Source of the DNA: Brasilonema sennae CENA114 | GTDB lineage: Bacteria > Cyanobacteriota > Cyanobacteriia > Cyanobacteriales > Nostocaceae | Length of the DNA: 64,000 nt | Reading direction: 5' to 3' | Assembly (NCBI RefSeq): GCF_006968745.1 | Contig: NZ_CP030118.1 | Coordinates: forward strand, 2,120,654 to 2,184,653 | In this document: positions 57,151 to 64,000 of the stretch, in pieces | Layout: the number at the start of each line of letters is the position of its first letter | Position numbering within the stretch: position 1 is the first letter of the stretch | Notes under the pieces: generated by a model | Databases searched by the model: none | The model's input: only the letters and a program-made list of their open reading frames with translations | What the model was told of the DNA's origin: nothing | Program-made: the position numbers and the translations under genes

Positions 57151-58170
57151 GTGGCTTGGGTAGCAGGCGATCGCTTACAAGGTGGAAAATACACTATTGA
57201 AAGAGAGTTGGGACGGGGACGCTTTGGCATCACTTATTTAGTCAAAAATAGCAAGAGTGATCGCCTAGTCATTAAAACCTTAAATGATGAACTGCTCAGA
57301 TCCTTTACCCAGCAGGAACGCGAACGCTTAGAGACGATGTTTGGGCAGGAGGCGTTAAAACTTCAAAAGTGTAAGCATAAGCATATTGTACAGGTTGTAG
57401 AAGTTTTTAAGGAAGGAGAGCATTGGTGTCTGGTAATGGAATATGTGGATGGGGTGAGTTTGGCTGACCTCCGTCCACCAATACTTTCGGAACAAGAAGC
57501 ACTAGGTTACATTAAGCAAATTGGGGAAGCGCTGATAGTTGTACATCAAAATGGACTGATTCATCGGGATGTGCATCCGGGAAATATCTTGTTGGGGAAC
57601 CGAGAAAGGCAGTCAGAAGCCGTGTTAATCGATTTTGATCTAGCTCTAGATTTTGACCATATCTTAACCACAAGCCGAACCAAGGAAACTTCTGATGGAT
57701 TTACGCCCCCTGAGCTTTACGCTAAAGGTACTATAGCTCGTGCGTATAGCGATATTTATTCACTGGCAGCTACGCTCTATAAACTTCTGACGGGGATAAC
57801 ACCTGTCAATGCGGTAAAGCGCAAAGTGGATGGTGAGCATTTAGTGTCTCCAAAAGAATTCAATCCTCAGATTAGCGATCGCACAAACCAAGCAATTTTG
57901 ACGGGGATGAAGCTAGATCCAAAGGAGCGATCGCAGTCAATGCCGGAATGGCTCGATTCTCTAGGATTAACTGGAGAAACTCGCCAACCTGAATCTGCTG
58001 GAGTTCCTAACACCAACTTAAATCAAGAGAAAAAAATCAATTGGACAGCGATAGCAGCTATTGGAACCTTACTCTCAGGCATTGCTGCTTTGATTGTTAT
58101 TTTCAAACCATCTCCGCCCACAAGCCCACCGTCACTGTCTCCCGGTCCCTCATCTACCAAAACACCGTAG
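57151..58170 (+). CDS. Ser/Thr protein kinase (Hanks type) with C-terminal membrane anchor
   Basis: 339 residues from the GTG at 57151, chosen over 57037 because GGGAG precedes it and the paralogue downstream starts at the same place in the fold. Gly loop GRGRFG (21-26), Lys42 in LVIKTL, catalytic loop IHRDVHPGN, and metal loop IDFDLA, where the third position is Asp instead of the usual Gly. A single membrane segment (AAIGTLLSGIAALIVIF) near the end is followed by a Pro-rich tail. Targets unknown. Confidence 0.87.
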   Translation: MAWVAGDRLQGGKYTIERELGRGRFGITYLVKNSKSDRLVIKTLNDELLRSFTQQERERLETMFGQEALKLQKCKHKHIVQVVEVFKEGEHWCLVMEYVDGVSLADLRPPILSEQEALGYIKQIGEALIVVHQNGLIHRDVHPGNILLGNRERQSEAVLIDFDLALDFDHILTTSRTKETSDGFTPPELYAKGTIARAYSDIYSLAATLYKLLTGITPVNAVKRKVDGEHLVSPKEFNPQISDRTNQAILTGMKLDPKERSQSMPEWLDSLGLTGETRQPESAGVPNTNLNQEKKINWTAIAAIGTLLSGIAALIVIFKPSPPTSPPSLSPGPSSTKTP

Positions 58171-58244
58171 AATGAGCTAAACTTTCATCAGGGTGCTGGC
58201 ATTAAAGTAATTTTTTAAGTATTTTTTCAGACTTAGAGGTGTTC

Positions 58245-59654
58245 ATGCCTTGGACAGCAGGACAATGCTTGCAAGGTGGCAAATATGTAATTGGGGAAGT
58301 CCTGGGGCAGGGGGGATTCGGGATTACTTACAAAGCGTTGCATATTGAGCTAAACCAGACGGTTGTTATTAAGACACCCAATGAATATCTCAGGCATGAT
58401 CCTGAGTATGACAAGTACATAGAGCCATTTATCAAAGAAGGGCGGACACTGGCACGCTTATCTCAAGACTCCCATCCTCACATTGTGGGAGTGATTGAGC
58501 TGTTTAAGGAAGGTGCAATCCACTGCTTGGTAATGGAATTTGTTGAGGGAGAAAATTTGTTTGAAGCGGTGAGGCGTAGAGGAGCTTTAACAGAAGCGGA
58601 GATCTTACCTTGCATCTGCCAAATTGGGGAAGCTTTGAGCGTAGTGCATCAAGCAGGGTTAGTACACCGAGATGCCCACCCTGGAAATATCATGTTGCAG
58701 AGAAATGGCAGAGCGGTTTTAATTGACTTTGGAATTGCCAAACAAGTAGTTCCCTCAACTATTAGTTCAACTAACAAGCATGGTCATGAAGCCTTTGCGC
58801 CATATGAGCAGAAGGTCAGAGGTAGTCGGGAGCCAACTGTCGATGTTTACTGTCTGGCTGCTACACTCTATTATGCAGTGACAGGTCAGCGTCCAACAAC
58901 CTCTTTGGCTCGCAAGCTCGATAATGCTTCTCTAAAATCACCTAAACAAATTAATCCAAGCATTAGCGATCAATTAAATCAAGCAATTCTCAAGGGTATG
59001 GCGCTGGAGGCAAACGACCGCCCTCAGTCAATGCAGGCATGGTTGACAATGCTAAAAGCACCAAAAGCAGTGCCTCCACCTTTAGTTGATATCAAGTTGC
59101 AATCAAAGGTATCACCTGTCATTGCGAGTGAAACGAAGTGGAACGAAGCAATCTCCCCTAAAGCGCTACTACAACAGAACGTAACTTGGTATGAGCCAGT
59201 TCATAAAACAGAAGTAGTTCGTCGCCAATTCGACGAGTCAAAGTCAAAACCAGCTACTAAATCACCTAGAATTATTCCTTGGGTAAGGTTGGTTGGTATA
59301 TTGTTTATTTACATATTTATAGGCTACTGCTTGGCTTTCTTTCTCTCTAAGGCTCCGTTATTTTGGGTGGTTTGTACTTGGGCTTTTGTTTGGGCTTTTG
59401 TTTGGTGGGCTGTGGCTGTTGCTGTGACTTTGACTTGGGCTGCTTGGGTTTGGGCTGTGGCTGTTGCTGGGACTTTGTTTTGGGCTAGGACTTTGTTTTG
59501 GGTTGTGGTTTGGGCTTGGTTTGTGGCTTCGATTGCAAGAAAATTACAAGAATCCTTTAGCAAGATTCATACCTTTCTGATTTTGGCTGGCACTTCTAAT
59601 CTAGGCTTGAGTTTGGGATGGTTAGGACATAGGATTTTTCATACAGGTTCATAG
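58245..59654 (+). CDS. Ser/Thr protein kinase with Trp/Val-rich membrane domain
   Basis: 469 residues, ATG at 58245 behind AGAGGTGTTC. Gly loop GQGGFG, Lys in VVIKTPNEYL, catalytic loop VHRDAHPGN and an intact DFG (LIDFGIAKQ) are present. A linker with an embedded interspersed repeat (VIASETKWNEAISPK) leads to several hydrophobic helices, one stretch built of WAFVWAFVWW-like repeats. It is a paralogue of the kinase just upstream (68 bp apart) and probably co-expressed. Confidence 0.88.
   Translation: MPWTAGQCLQGGKYVIGEVLGQGGFGITYKALHIELNQTVVIKTPNEYLRHDPEYDKYIEPFIKEGRTLARLSQDSHPHIVGVIELFKEGAIHCLVMEFVEGENLFEAVRRRGALTEAEILPCICQIGEALSVVHQAGLVHRDAHPGNIMLQRNGRAVLIDFGIAKQVVPSTISSTNKHGHEAFAPYEQKVRGSREPTVDVYCLAATLYYAVTGQRPTTSLARKLDNASLKSPKQINPSISDQLNQAILKGMALEANDRPQSMQAWLTMLKAPKAVPPPLVDIKLQSKVSPVIASETKWNEAISPKALLQQNVTWYEPVHKTEVVRRQFDESKSKPATKSPRIIPWVRLVGILFIYIFIGYCLAFFLSKAPLFWVVCTWAFVWAFVWWAVAVAVTLTWAAWVWAVAVAGTLFWARTLFWVVVWAWFVASIARKLQESFSKIHTFLILAGTSNLGLSLGWLGHRIFHTGS
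59118..59157. repeat. Interspersed repeat within the kinase linker
   Basis: GTCATTGCGAG followed by GAAACGAAG, GAACGAAG and CAATCTCCCC corresponds to a widespread intergenic repeat (GTCATTGCGAGCGAAGCGAAG type). Here it is read through in frame. Confidence 0.65.
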
Positions 59655-60288
59655 TTTTATCATCTGAAGCTAACTGGCAAAACATTTTGTAGCTGTTGTA
59701 TCGACTGGAGAAGCGATGCAGTAGCGACAAGCCGAGAAAGCGTCTACGCACCTGTAATATCAGGTTCGGTTAAAGACTTATCATTACCAAGCTGCACCGA
59801 ACCCCTCCCCTCAATCCCCTCCCCTTAGCAAGGGGAGGGGAGGTTTTGGCGTCAGACAAAACCGGGGTGGGGTTCTTCGGGATTTATAAGCAATTAAGCG
59901 AACTTGATATAAACCACAGTCCAAAAATATTAGGCTTCTGGTTCAACACCAAGCGATTGATTGCTCTTAAGAGTTTCAACAATCCATCTGTCGCATTCTT
60001 TTTTCAAATTAGTATAATTTTCTGTGTCACCCTGTCAGCAGATCACTCCACAATATCTGCGCTATGAATAGAAATGTAAGGGAAAATAACGACACAGGAA
60101 CTTGCTGCTATGCGATGTTTGAAAGACTTGTCAAATTCCACCCTTTTTTCGTCACTCTGGATAAGCACCAAGGATTGTTTTCGTAACAAAAATAAAGACA
60201 TGTGATTTGCATGTATTATTTGTTACATATATAATGAAACAGCTTTATAAGCATCACCACTCCAACTGATTCCTAGAAAAGGTGTTCT
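59655..60288. other. Intergenic region with repeat and a gene remnant
   Basis: 634 bp. 59797-59873 is a known-type palindromic repeat (CCCCTCCCCTTAGCAAGGGG core, ends GAACCCC/GGGGTTC). On the - strand around 59930-60062 lies a remnant with the ending GDTENYTNLKKECDRWIVET and a stop at 59930; a frameshift breaks it from QILWSDLL upstream. Confidence 0.45.
59930..60062 (-). pseudogene. Short frameshifted gene remnant
   Basis: Two abutting frames read QILWSDLLTG and GDTENYTNLKKECDRWIVET, ending LGVEPEA-stop. One indel separates them. It looks like the C-terminal third of a small conserved protein; the family name is unknown to me. Confidence 0.3.
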
Positions 60289-61233
60289 ATGGTAGTTATC
60301 AACGGTGCAACAGGGAACGATTGTTTAAAGGGAACGCAAGACAATGATTTCATTTATGGTAATTTAGGAAACGACGTTTTGATCGGTCTTGCTGGTGACG
60401 ACTTTTTGGAAGGTAAAGAGGGTAACGACCTACTTATAGGCAATGACGGTAACGATATTCTATATGCTGGACTTAGCAAAGTACCATATGCCCCAGGTTA
60501 CGGAGGAGACTCAAAGAGCGTAAATTTACTGTATGGGGGTAAAGGCGACGACCAGTTATTTGGCTCACTGGGTAAGGATTTCCTGTTTGGTGGTGATGGC
60601 AATGATCGAATTATAGGTTTGTCTGGTGATGACTATTTAGATGGCGGCGACGGTAACGACAGATTAGATGGTGGGTTCGGCAATGATATCCTGATTGGTG
60701 GTAATGGAAATGACATCTTATACGATGGAACTTACAAGGATGGCGGTGGCAATGATATCCTTTTAGGTGGTAATGGAAATGATATTCTCAACAGTGGACG
60801 CGGCAATGATATTCTTGTCGGTGGAAAAGGGAATGATATTCTCACTGGCGCTGGATACATACCGAGTGGTAGTTCTGGTGGTAGCTATGGAGTAAATGAA
60901 ATAGATACCCTCATTGGAGGGGAAGGGAGAGATACATTCAACCTTGGAGGGCGGAATGCTGCTGGTACTTTCTCGGTTTACTATGATGACGGTAACAAAT
61001 TCACCACTGGGGAGAAGGACTACGCTCTGATTGCTGACTTTAACCCAAATGAGGATATAATCCAGCTTGTAGGAACAGCATCTGACTATATCTTGGGATC
61101 ATCTCCTGCTGGCTTACCAAATGGAATAACTATCAACCTGAAAAAACCTGATAGTCAATTGAATGAACTTATTGCAATTGTACCAGGTGTTTCAGATTTG
61201 AGTCTTGACAGTAGCTACTTCAGATTTATCTAA
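60289..61233 (+). CDS. RTX/hemolysin-type calcium-binding repeat protein
   Basis: 314 residues made almost wholly of nonapeptide GGxGxDxUx repeats ([60 protein letters not shown]), forming a Ca-binding parallel beta roll. No signal peptide is present, consistent with type I secretion through a C-terminal signal, here the last ~60 residues ([20 protein letters not shown], typical of such ends). No secretion genes are adjacent. Its stop overlaps that of rsgA by four bases (convergent). Confidence 0.88.
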   Translation: MVVINGATGNDCLKGTQDNDFIYGNLGNDVLIGLAGDDFLEGKEGNDLLIGNDGNDILYAGLSKVPYAPGYGGDSKSVNLLYGGKGDDQLFGSLGKDFLFGGDGNDRIIGLSGDDYLDGGDGNDRLDGGFGNDILIGGNGNDILYDGTYKDGGGNDILLGGNGNDILNSGRGNDILVGGKGNDILTGAGYIPSGSSGGSYGVNEIDTLIGGEGRDTFNLGGRNAAGTFSVYYDDGNKFTTGEKDYALIADFNPNEDIIQLVGTASDYILGSSPAGLPNGITINLKKPDSQLNELIAIVPGVSDLSLDSSYFRFI

Positions 61234-62291
61234 CGCTTGTTGTGATTTCGCATAGCCTTATGAATTTTCTTCCATTTTTCTTTTTCAGCTAAGTTGAGTC
61301 TTTCATCTTGTTTACGGGCAAGATAGTTGAGTTCCTTTTGCAGCTTTTGGTAGTTTAGAAATCTTTGGTAGTCGAGTCTACCTTCGTCCAACGCCTGCTG
61401 TACTGGGCAACCAGGTTCACAGTTGTGCTGGCAATTTCGGAAGTGACACTGCTGTGCTAGTGTTTCAATATCTGCAAATGTTTCCTGTAAACTTTCGTCA
61501 CCCGCCCAAATTTGGATTTCCCTCATTCCTGGGGTATCCATAATTAAGCCACCCGTTGGCAGTACAATTAACTCTCGATGAGTAGTTGTGTGTTTACCTC
61601 GGTCATCACTGTGTCGCACTGATTGAACAGTTTGAACAGCTGTTCCGATGAGTTGATTAGTGATGGTAGATTTGCCAACGCCAGACGATCCTAATAAAGC
61701 AACCGTTTGTCCAGGTTGGAGGTGTGGCTTTAAGGCATTGAATCCTTGATGGTTGGTAGCGCTTAAAACTACGATGGGTATGCCGAGGGCAATCGCCTCC
61801 ACTTGAGTCAAACACCGTTCAACATTCTCACACAAATCTGCCTTATTTAAGACAATCACCGGATTTGCACCGCTATCCCAAGCCAGAATAAGATAGCGCT
61901 CAATTCTTCTGGGGTTGAAATCTCCATCTAATCCAGAGACTAACAAAACAGTATCAACGTTAGTTGCAACGATTTGTTCTTCTGTTTTCGCACCTGCTAT
62001 TTTGCGGGAAAATTTGCTTTTCCTGGGCAAAATCTCGTGGATAGTTGCTTGCTTTTCGGAATCTCTTGCACGGATAACAACCCAATCCCCTACTGCAGGA
62101 AAATCTTTGGTTTGGGAAGCCTGATACCGCAGTTTACCTGTCACTTCTGCTGACAGTTCTCCATATTCGCTGTAAAGGATGTATGTCTTTCTATGTTCAA
62201 TGGCTACCCTACCAACAATAAATCCTTCTTGGCGATAGGGTTCAAAGCTGTTAGCAAAAAAATTGCTCCAGCCCAAAGAATCTAAATTCAT
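61230..62291 (-). CDS. rsgA: Ribosome small-subunit-dependent GTPase A
   Basis: 353 residues with the circularly permuted GTPase order: G4 NKAD (149-152), G1 GSSGVGKST (201-209, Lys207) and G3 DTPG (252-255). An N-terminal OB fold precedes and a zinc-binding cluster (Cys282, Cys287, His289, Cys295 region, [14 protein letters not shown]) follows. It assists late 30S subunit maturation. Confidence 0.95.
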   Translation of the reverse strand: MNLDSLGWSNFFANSFEPYRQEGFIVGRVAIEHRKTYILYSEYGELSAEVTGKLRYQASQTKDFPAVGDWVVIRARDSEKQATIHEILPRKSKFSRKIAGAKTEEQIVATNVDTVLLVSGLDGDFNPRRIERYLILAWDSGANPVIVLNKADLCENVERCLTQVEAIALGIPIVVLSATNHQGFNALKPHLQPGQTVALLGSSGVGKSTITNQLIGTAVQTVQSVRHSDDRGKHTTTHRELIVLPTGGLIMDTPGMREIQIWAGDESLQETFADIETLAQQCHFRNCQHNCEPGCPVQQALDEGRLDYQRFLNYQKLQKELNYLARKQDERLNLAEKEKWKKIHKAMRNHNKR

Positions 62292-62869
62292 TTAAACTTC
62301 CTCAATGTGTGCTACTTGTTTTGCACAAGGCGCACAGAGGATTTTTGAGTTTCATTCCTACGATACAAAGGACTGAACGGTAATCTCTGCGCCTTGTGTT
62401 CGATGGTTTGGGGTAGTCAAGGTTACCTTGACGGCTAACAATACACTCATCGTTCTTTCTCCTTACGCGCTTGTTAAAGATACTAACACTTGCGCCCTTG
62501 CTAATTCCGGATAACTAAGGCAAAACTCGTGAAGAGCCATTTTATCTTTACTGATATCTTGCACCATTACTTTGTAAACCACCAATGCTTACAGTGGTTT
62601 TTTGTAAGGTGGGCATTTCTCACTAAGATCTCAAATGTCCATTAGATATCTTTTCTGAGCAATGCCCACCCTACGATTTGTGGTCTATTCATATCAAAGC
62701 GCTATATATTAAATAGTGTTTAAATTTACTCAAAAATCATATCTCGTTCCAGTCCATTTTAATGGACTTCGCCTATGAGCCGGGGACTTACAGTCCTAGG
62801 CGGACGAGAACGGAATCAAATAATATGTAATAACTGTGACATTTATTTTATCCGGTGCAAAATATAAGT
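62292..62869. other. Intergenic region with an inverted-repeat element
   Basis: 578 bp. 62604-62674 is bounded by near-perfect 19-bp inverted repeats (GTAAGGTGGGCATTTCTCA; TGAGCAATGCCCACCCTAC), a 71-bp MITE-like element. 62758-62815 has an interspersed repeat with GGACTTCGCC and GGCGGACGAG. The rsgA promoter should lie near 62300-62450. Confidence 0.5.
62604..62674. repeat. 71-bp inverted-repeat (MITE-like) element
   Basis: Terminal 19-bp arms match with two mismatches. There is no coding capacity. The GTGGGCATTGCCCACC-type arms are typical of dispersed cyanobacterial elements. Confidence 0.6.
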
Positions 62870-63298
62870 TTAGCGTGTGTGCAATCCATCCATACCTTGT
62901 TTAATCCAACTCAAGCAATCGTATTCTGATGAGAATAACTTTGGTGCTGCAATATTATTCAGTGAGTCTGGAGGATAATGATCATAAAAATATCTTCCAG
63001 CCTCTTGAAAGACGATAATTAAGTTGTTGCGATAAACGTAGCGAAATTTAAAACTATCGCGATCACTGATAAAATCTGAATATTCGTCAATATGTTCTTT
63101 GGCAATATTAATAATATTCTCTATACTACTGCCATAGATTTCGGCTGGATTTTCTGCTTTGTGAAATTGACTTTGATTCGCAACTTCTGATAAGAGTTTA
63201 TAGGAAGAAATCTCGTGACTATCAATTATACCAAAGACAAACGGAATGATGAGATAACCTTTATATGAAACGGAATTCTCATAAAAAAGACGACTCAT
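62870..63298 (-). CDS. Hypothetical protein
   Basis: 142 residues, no membrane segment or recognisable motif; mixed alpha/beta (YKGYLIIPFVFGIIDSHEIS; YRNNLIIVFQEAGRYFYDHY). It has no close neighbours on its strand, and the upstream 150 bp contain a TTTTGAA heptamer array. Confidence 0.55.
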   Translation of the reverse strand: MSRLFYENSVSYKGYLIIPFVFGIIDSHEISSYKLLSEVANQSQFHKAENPAEIYGSSIENIINIAKEHIDEYSDFISDRDSFKFRYVYRNNLIIVFQEAGRYFYDHYPPDSLNNIAAPKLFSSEYDCLSWIKQGMDGLHTR

Positions 63299-63369
63299 AT
63301 AATACCAATTTTACAAAAGGATATGACAGATATACATTCTCAAACCCATGTTCTGTCTGGGTTTCTTCA

Positions 63370-63399
63370 TTTTGAACTTTGAATTTTGAATTTTGAATT
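63370..63399. repeat. TTTTGAA heptamer array
   Basis: About four units of (T)TTTGAA in tandem, a third STRR family in this window. Confidence 0.8.
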
Positions 63400-63445
63400 G
63401 GTATAACCCTCCTTTGGCTCTTCTACTCAAATTACCACAGTACGT

Positions 63446-63851
63446 TCACCACAAACTGAGTTGATTCGGGGGATTTTCCAGGATATTCCAAGGAAGAGGA
63501 GGAACTGTTGCACCACTGTGTTCCAATAACTTTTGAAAATGACGTGCTGTAGTAGGCGATCGCTCTTCCACAGGACAATGAACAAAAAAATAAATTTGCC
63601 TTCCCTGCTGCAACCACTGCTTAATCTGAGTCACCCACTCTTCCATAAAAGGCTGATTCACTGGTAAGTTGGGATGAGAAATAAAGCGAATCAAACTAAA
63701 AGGCGCTGTCACGCTAAATTGTACAGGAACTTTGGGTTTACGACGTTCAGATTGTAGTTGTGGATCATCATCTCCAGTGTAGATAGGACGTGAGTCTAGC
63801 AGTACCCTACCAACACCAAGCCTTTCTAAAAGTGCTGTCAACTCACTAGTA
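63446..63851 (-). pseudogene. C-terminal part of a DUF72 (YecE-like) protein, cut by an IS element
   Basis: The 131 codons from 63841 encode the second half of a DUF72 TIM barrel (GVGRVLLDSRPIYTGDDD, PFSLIRFISHPNLPVNQPFM, IYFFVHCPVEERSP). The expected N-terminal ~130 residues with the FYP/EINNSFY motifs are missing. The frame runs only a few codons further, into sequence of the IS end (CTAGTACAGCACGGCG), where an insertion at TA near 63850 explains the break. Confidence 0.7.
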
Positions 63852-64000
63852 CAGCACGGCGTAAGTTAACCAGGTATTACTGTGGGAGAATGAGTAATTA
63901 GATTAAAAGTAGTTTTTGCTGAGAAGCGGAGAATTAGGATGTGGCAGGATTAGCTCCAAAACAATTAAACTTAAGCGATGGCGATCGCTCAGAACTGCAA
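63852..64000 (+). mobile_element. Left end of an IS630-family element running off the window
   Basis: The putative terminal sequence CAGCACGGCGTAAGTTAACC starts at a TA. A GTG at 63941 behind GGAGAATTAGGAT opens a frame that reads VAGLAPKQLNLSDGDRSELQ, a familiar N-terminus of cyanobacterial IS630 transposases. It is incomplete here and differs from the copy at 53429. Confidence 0.6.

Noticed and set aside
59846-60067. 73-codon + strand frame after the second kinase
   Set aside because: The opposite strand gives a better protein-like remnant; the + frame begins inside a palindromic repeat.

Overview
The window is chromosomal DNA of a filamentous, heterocyst-forming cyanobacterium (Nostocales). 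The evidence is internal: scattered HIP1 octamers (GCGATCGC), heptanucleotide tandem repeats (STRR type) and GC-rich palindromic interspersed repeats between AT-rich stretches, cyanobacterial families (AMIN-domain TonB receptor, pentapeptide proteins, ring-type Ser/Thr kinases), and a syntenic heterocyst envelope polysaccharide (HEP) island with hepC and hepA. I cannot assign genus or species.

Bases 1-20167 (all + strand) are the HEP island: a phytanoyl-CoA-dioxygenase-like protein cut by the window edge, rfbC, an NAD(P)-binding SAF-domain oxidoreductase, a GT4 glycosyltransferase, a Wzc-like chain-length regulator/kinase, hepC (initiating sugar transferase), hepA (ABC exporter), then GT4, GT2, GT4, GT2, an O-antigen-ligase-like membrane protein and a GT4. 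Together they would start, extend, export and polymerise the heterocyst polysaccharide layer. A 2.5-kb repeat-filled gap separates wzc from hepC. Bases 20486-29102 extend the polysaccharide theme: GT4 plus PIG-L deacetylase and a beta-propeller protein on the - strand, then two more GT4 genes on the + strand.

Bases 29174-41036 are mixed: two small hypotheticals, an MscS channel with a TTG start, adenosylhomocysteinase (ahcY), a 5'-truncated ATPase, a chemoreceptor with a possible bilin-binding GAF domain, an orphan membrane sensor module, and a wrecked periplasmic-binding-type gene carrying an internally deleted IS982 element.

Bases 41491-42861 hold the most striking signal: aroF (DAHP synthase, - strand) preceded by two consecutive ribosome-type transcription attenuators. 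Each has a short open frame packed with Tyr/Phe/Trp codons (18 and 20 codons), a leader tail that can pair with downstream RNA as an antiterminator, and an intrinsic terminator with a U-tract. This looks like tandem translation-coupled sensing of aromatic amino acids in front of the first enzyme of their pathway.

Bases 43460-50204 carry a zinc-ribbon membrane protein, a DnaJ-pentapeptide protein with a 16-residue tandem repeat, an SDR epimerase, an alpha/beta hydrolase lacking the usual Ser, a Rieske oxygenase and a divergent TetR regulator fused at its C-terminus to an IS1 InsA-like DNA-binding domain. Bases 50292-56512 are an iron/TonB region: an MFS fragment, an AMIN-TonB receptor whose 3' end appears cut by an adjacent IS630 element, and a TonB protein. 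Bases 56622-64000 have a small secreted protein, two Ser/Thr kinases, an RTX-repeat protein, rsgA, a hypothetical protein, and a DUF72 gene apparently split by a second IS630-family element that runs off the window. No tRNA, rRNA or CRISPR array was recognised by eye.
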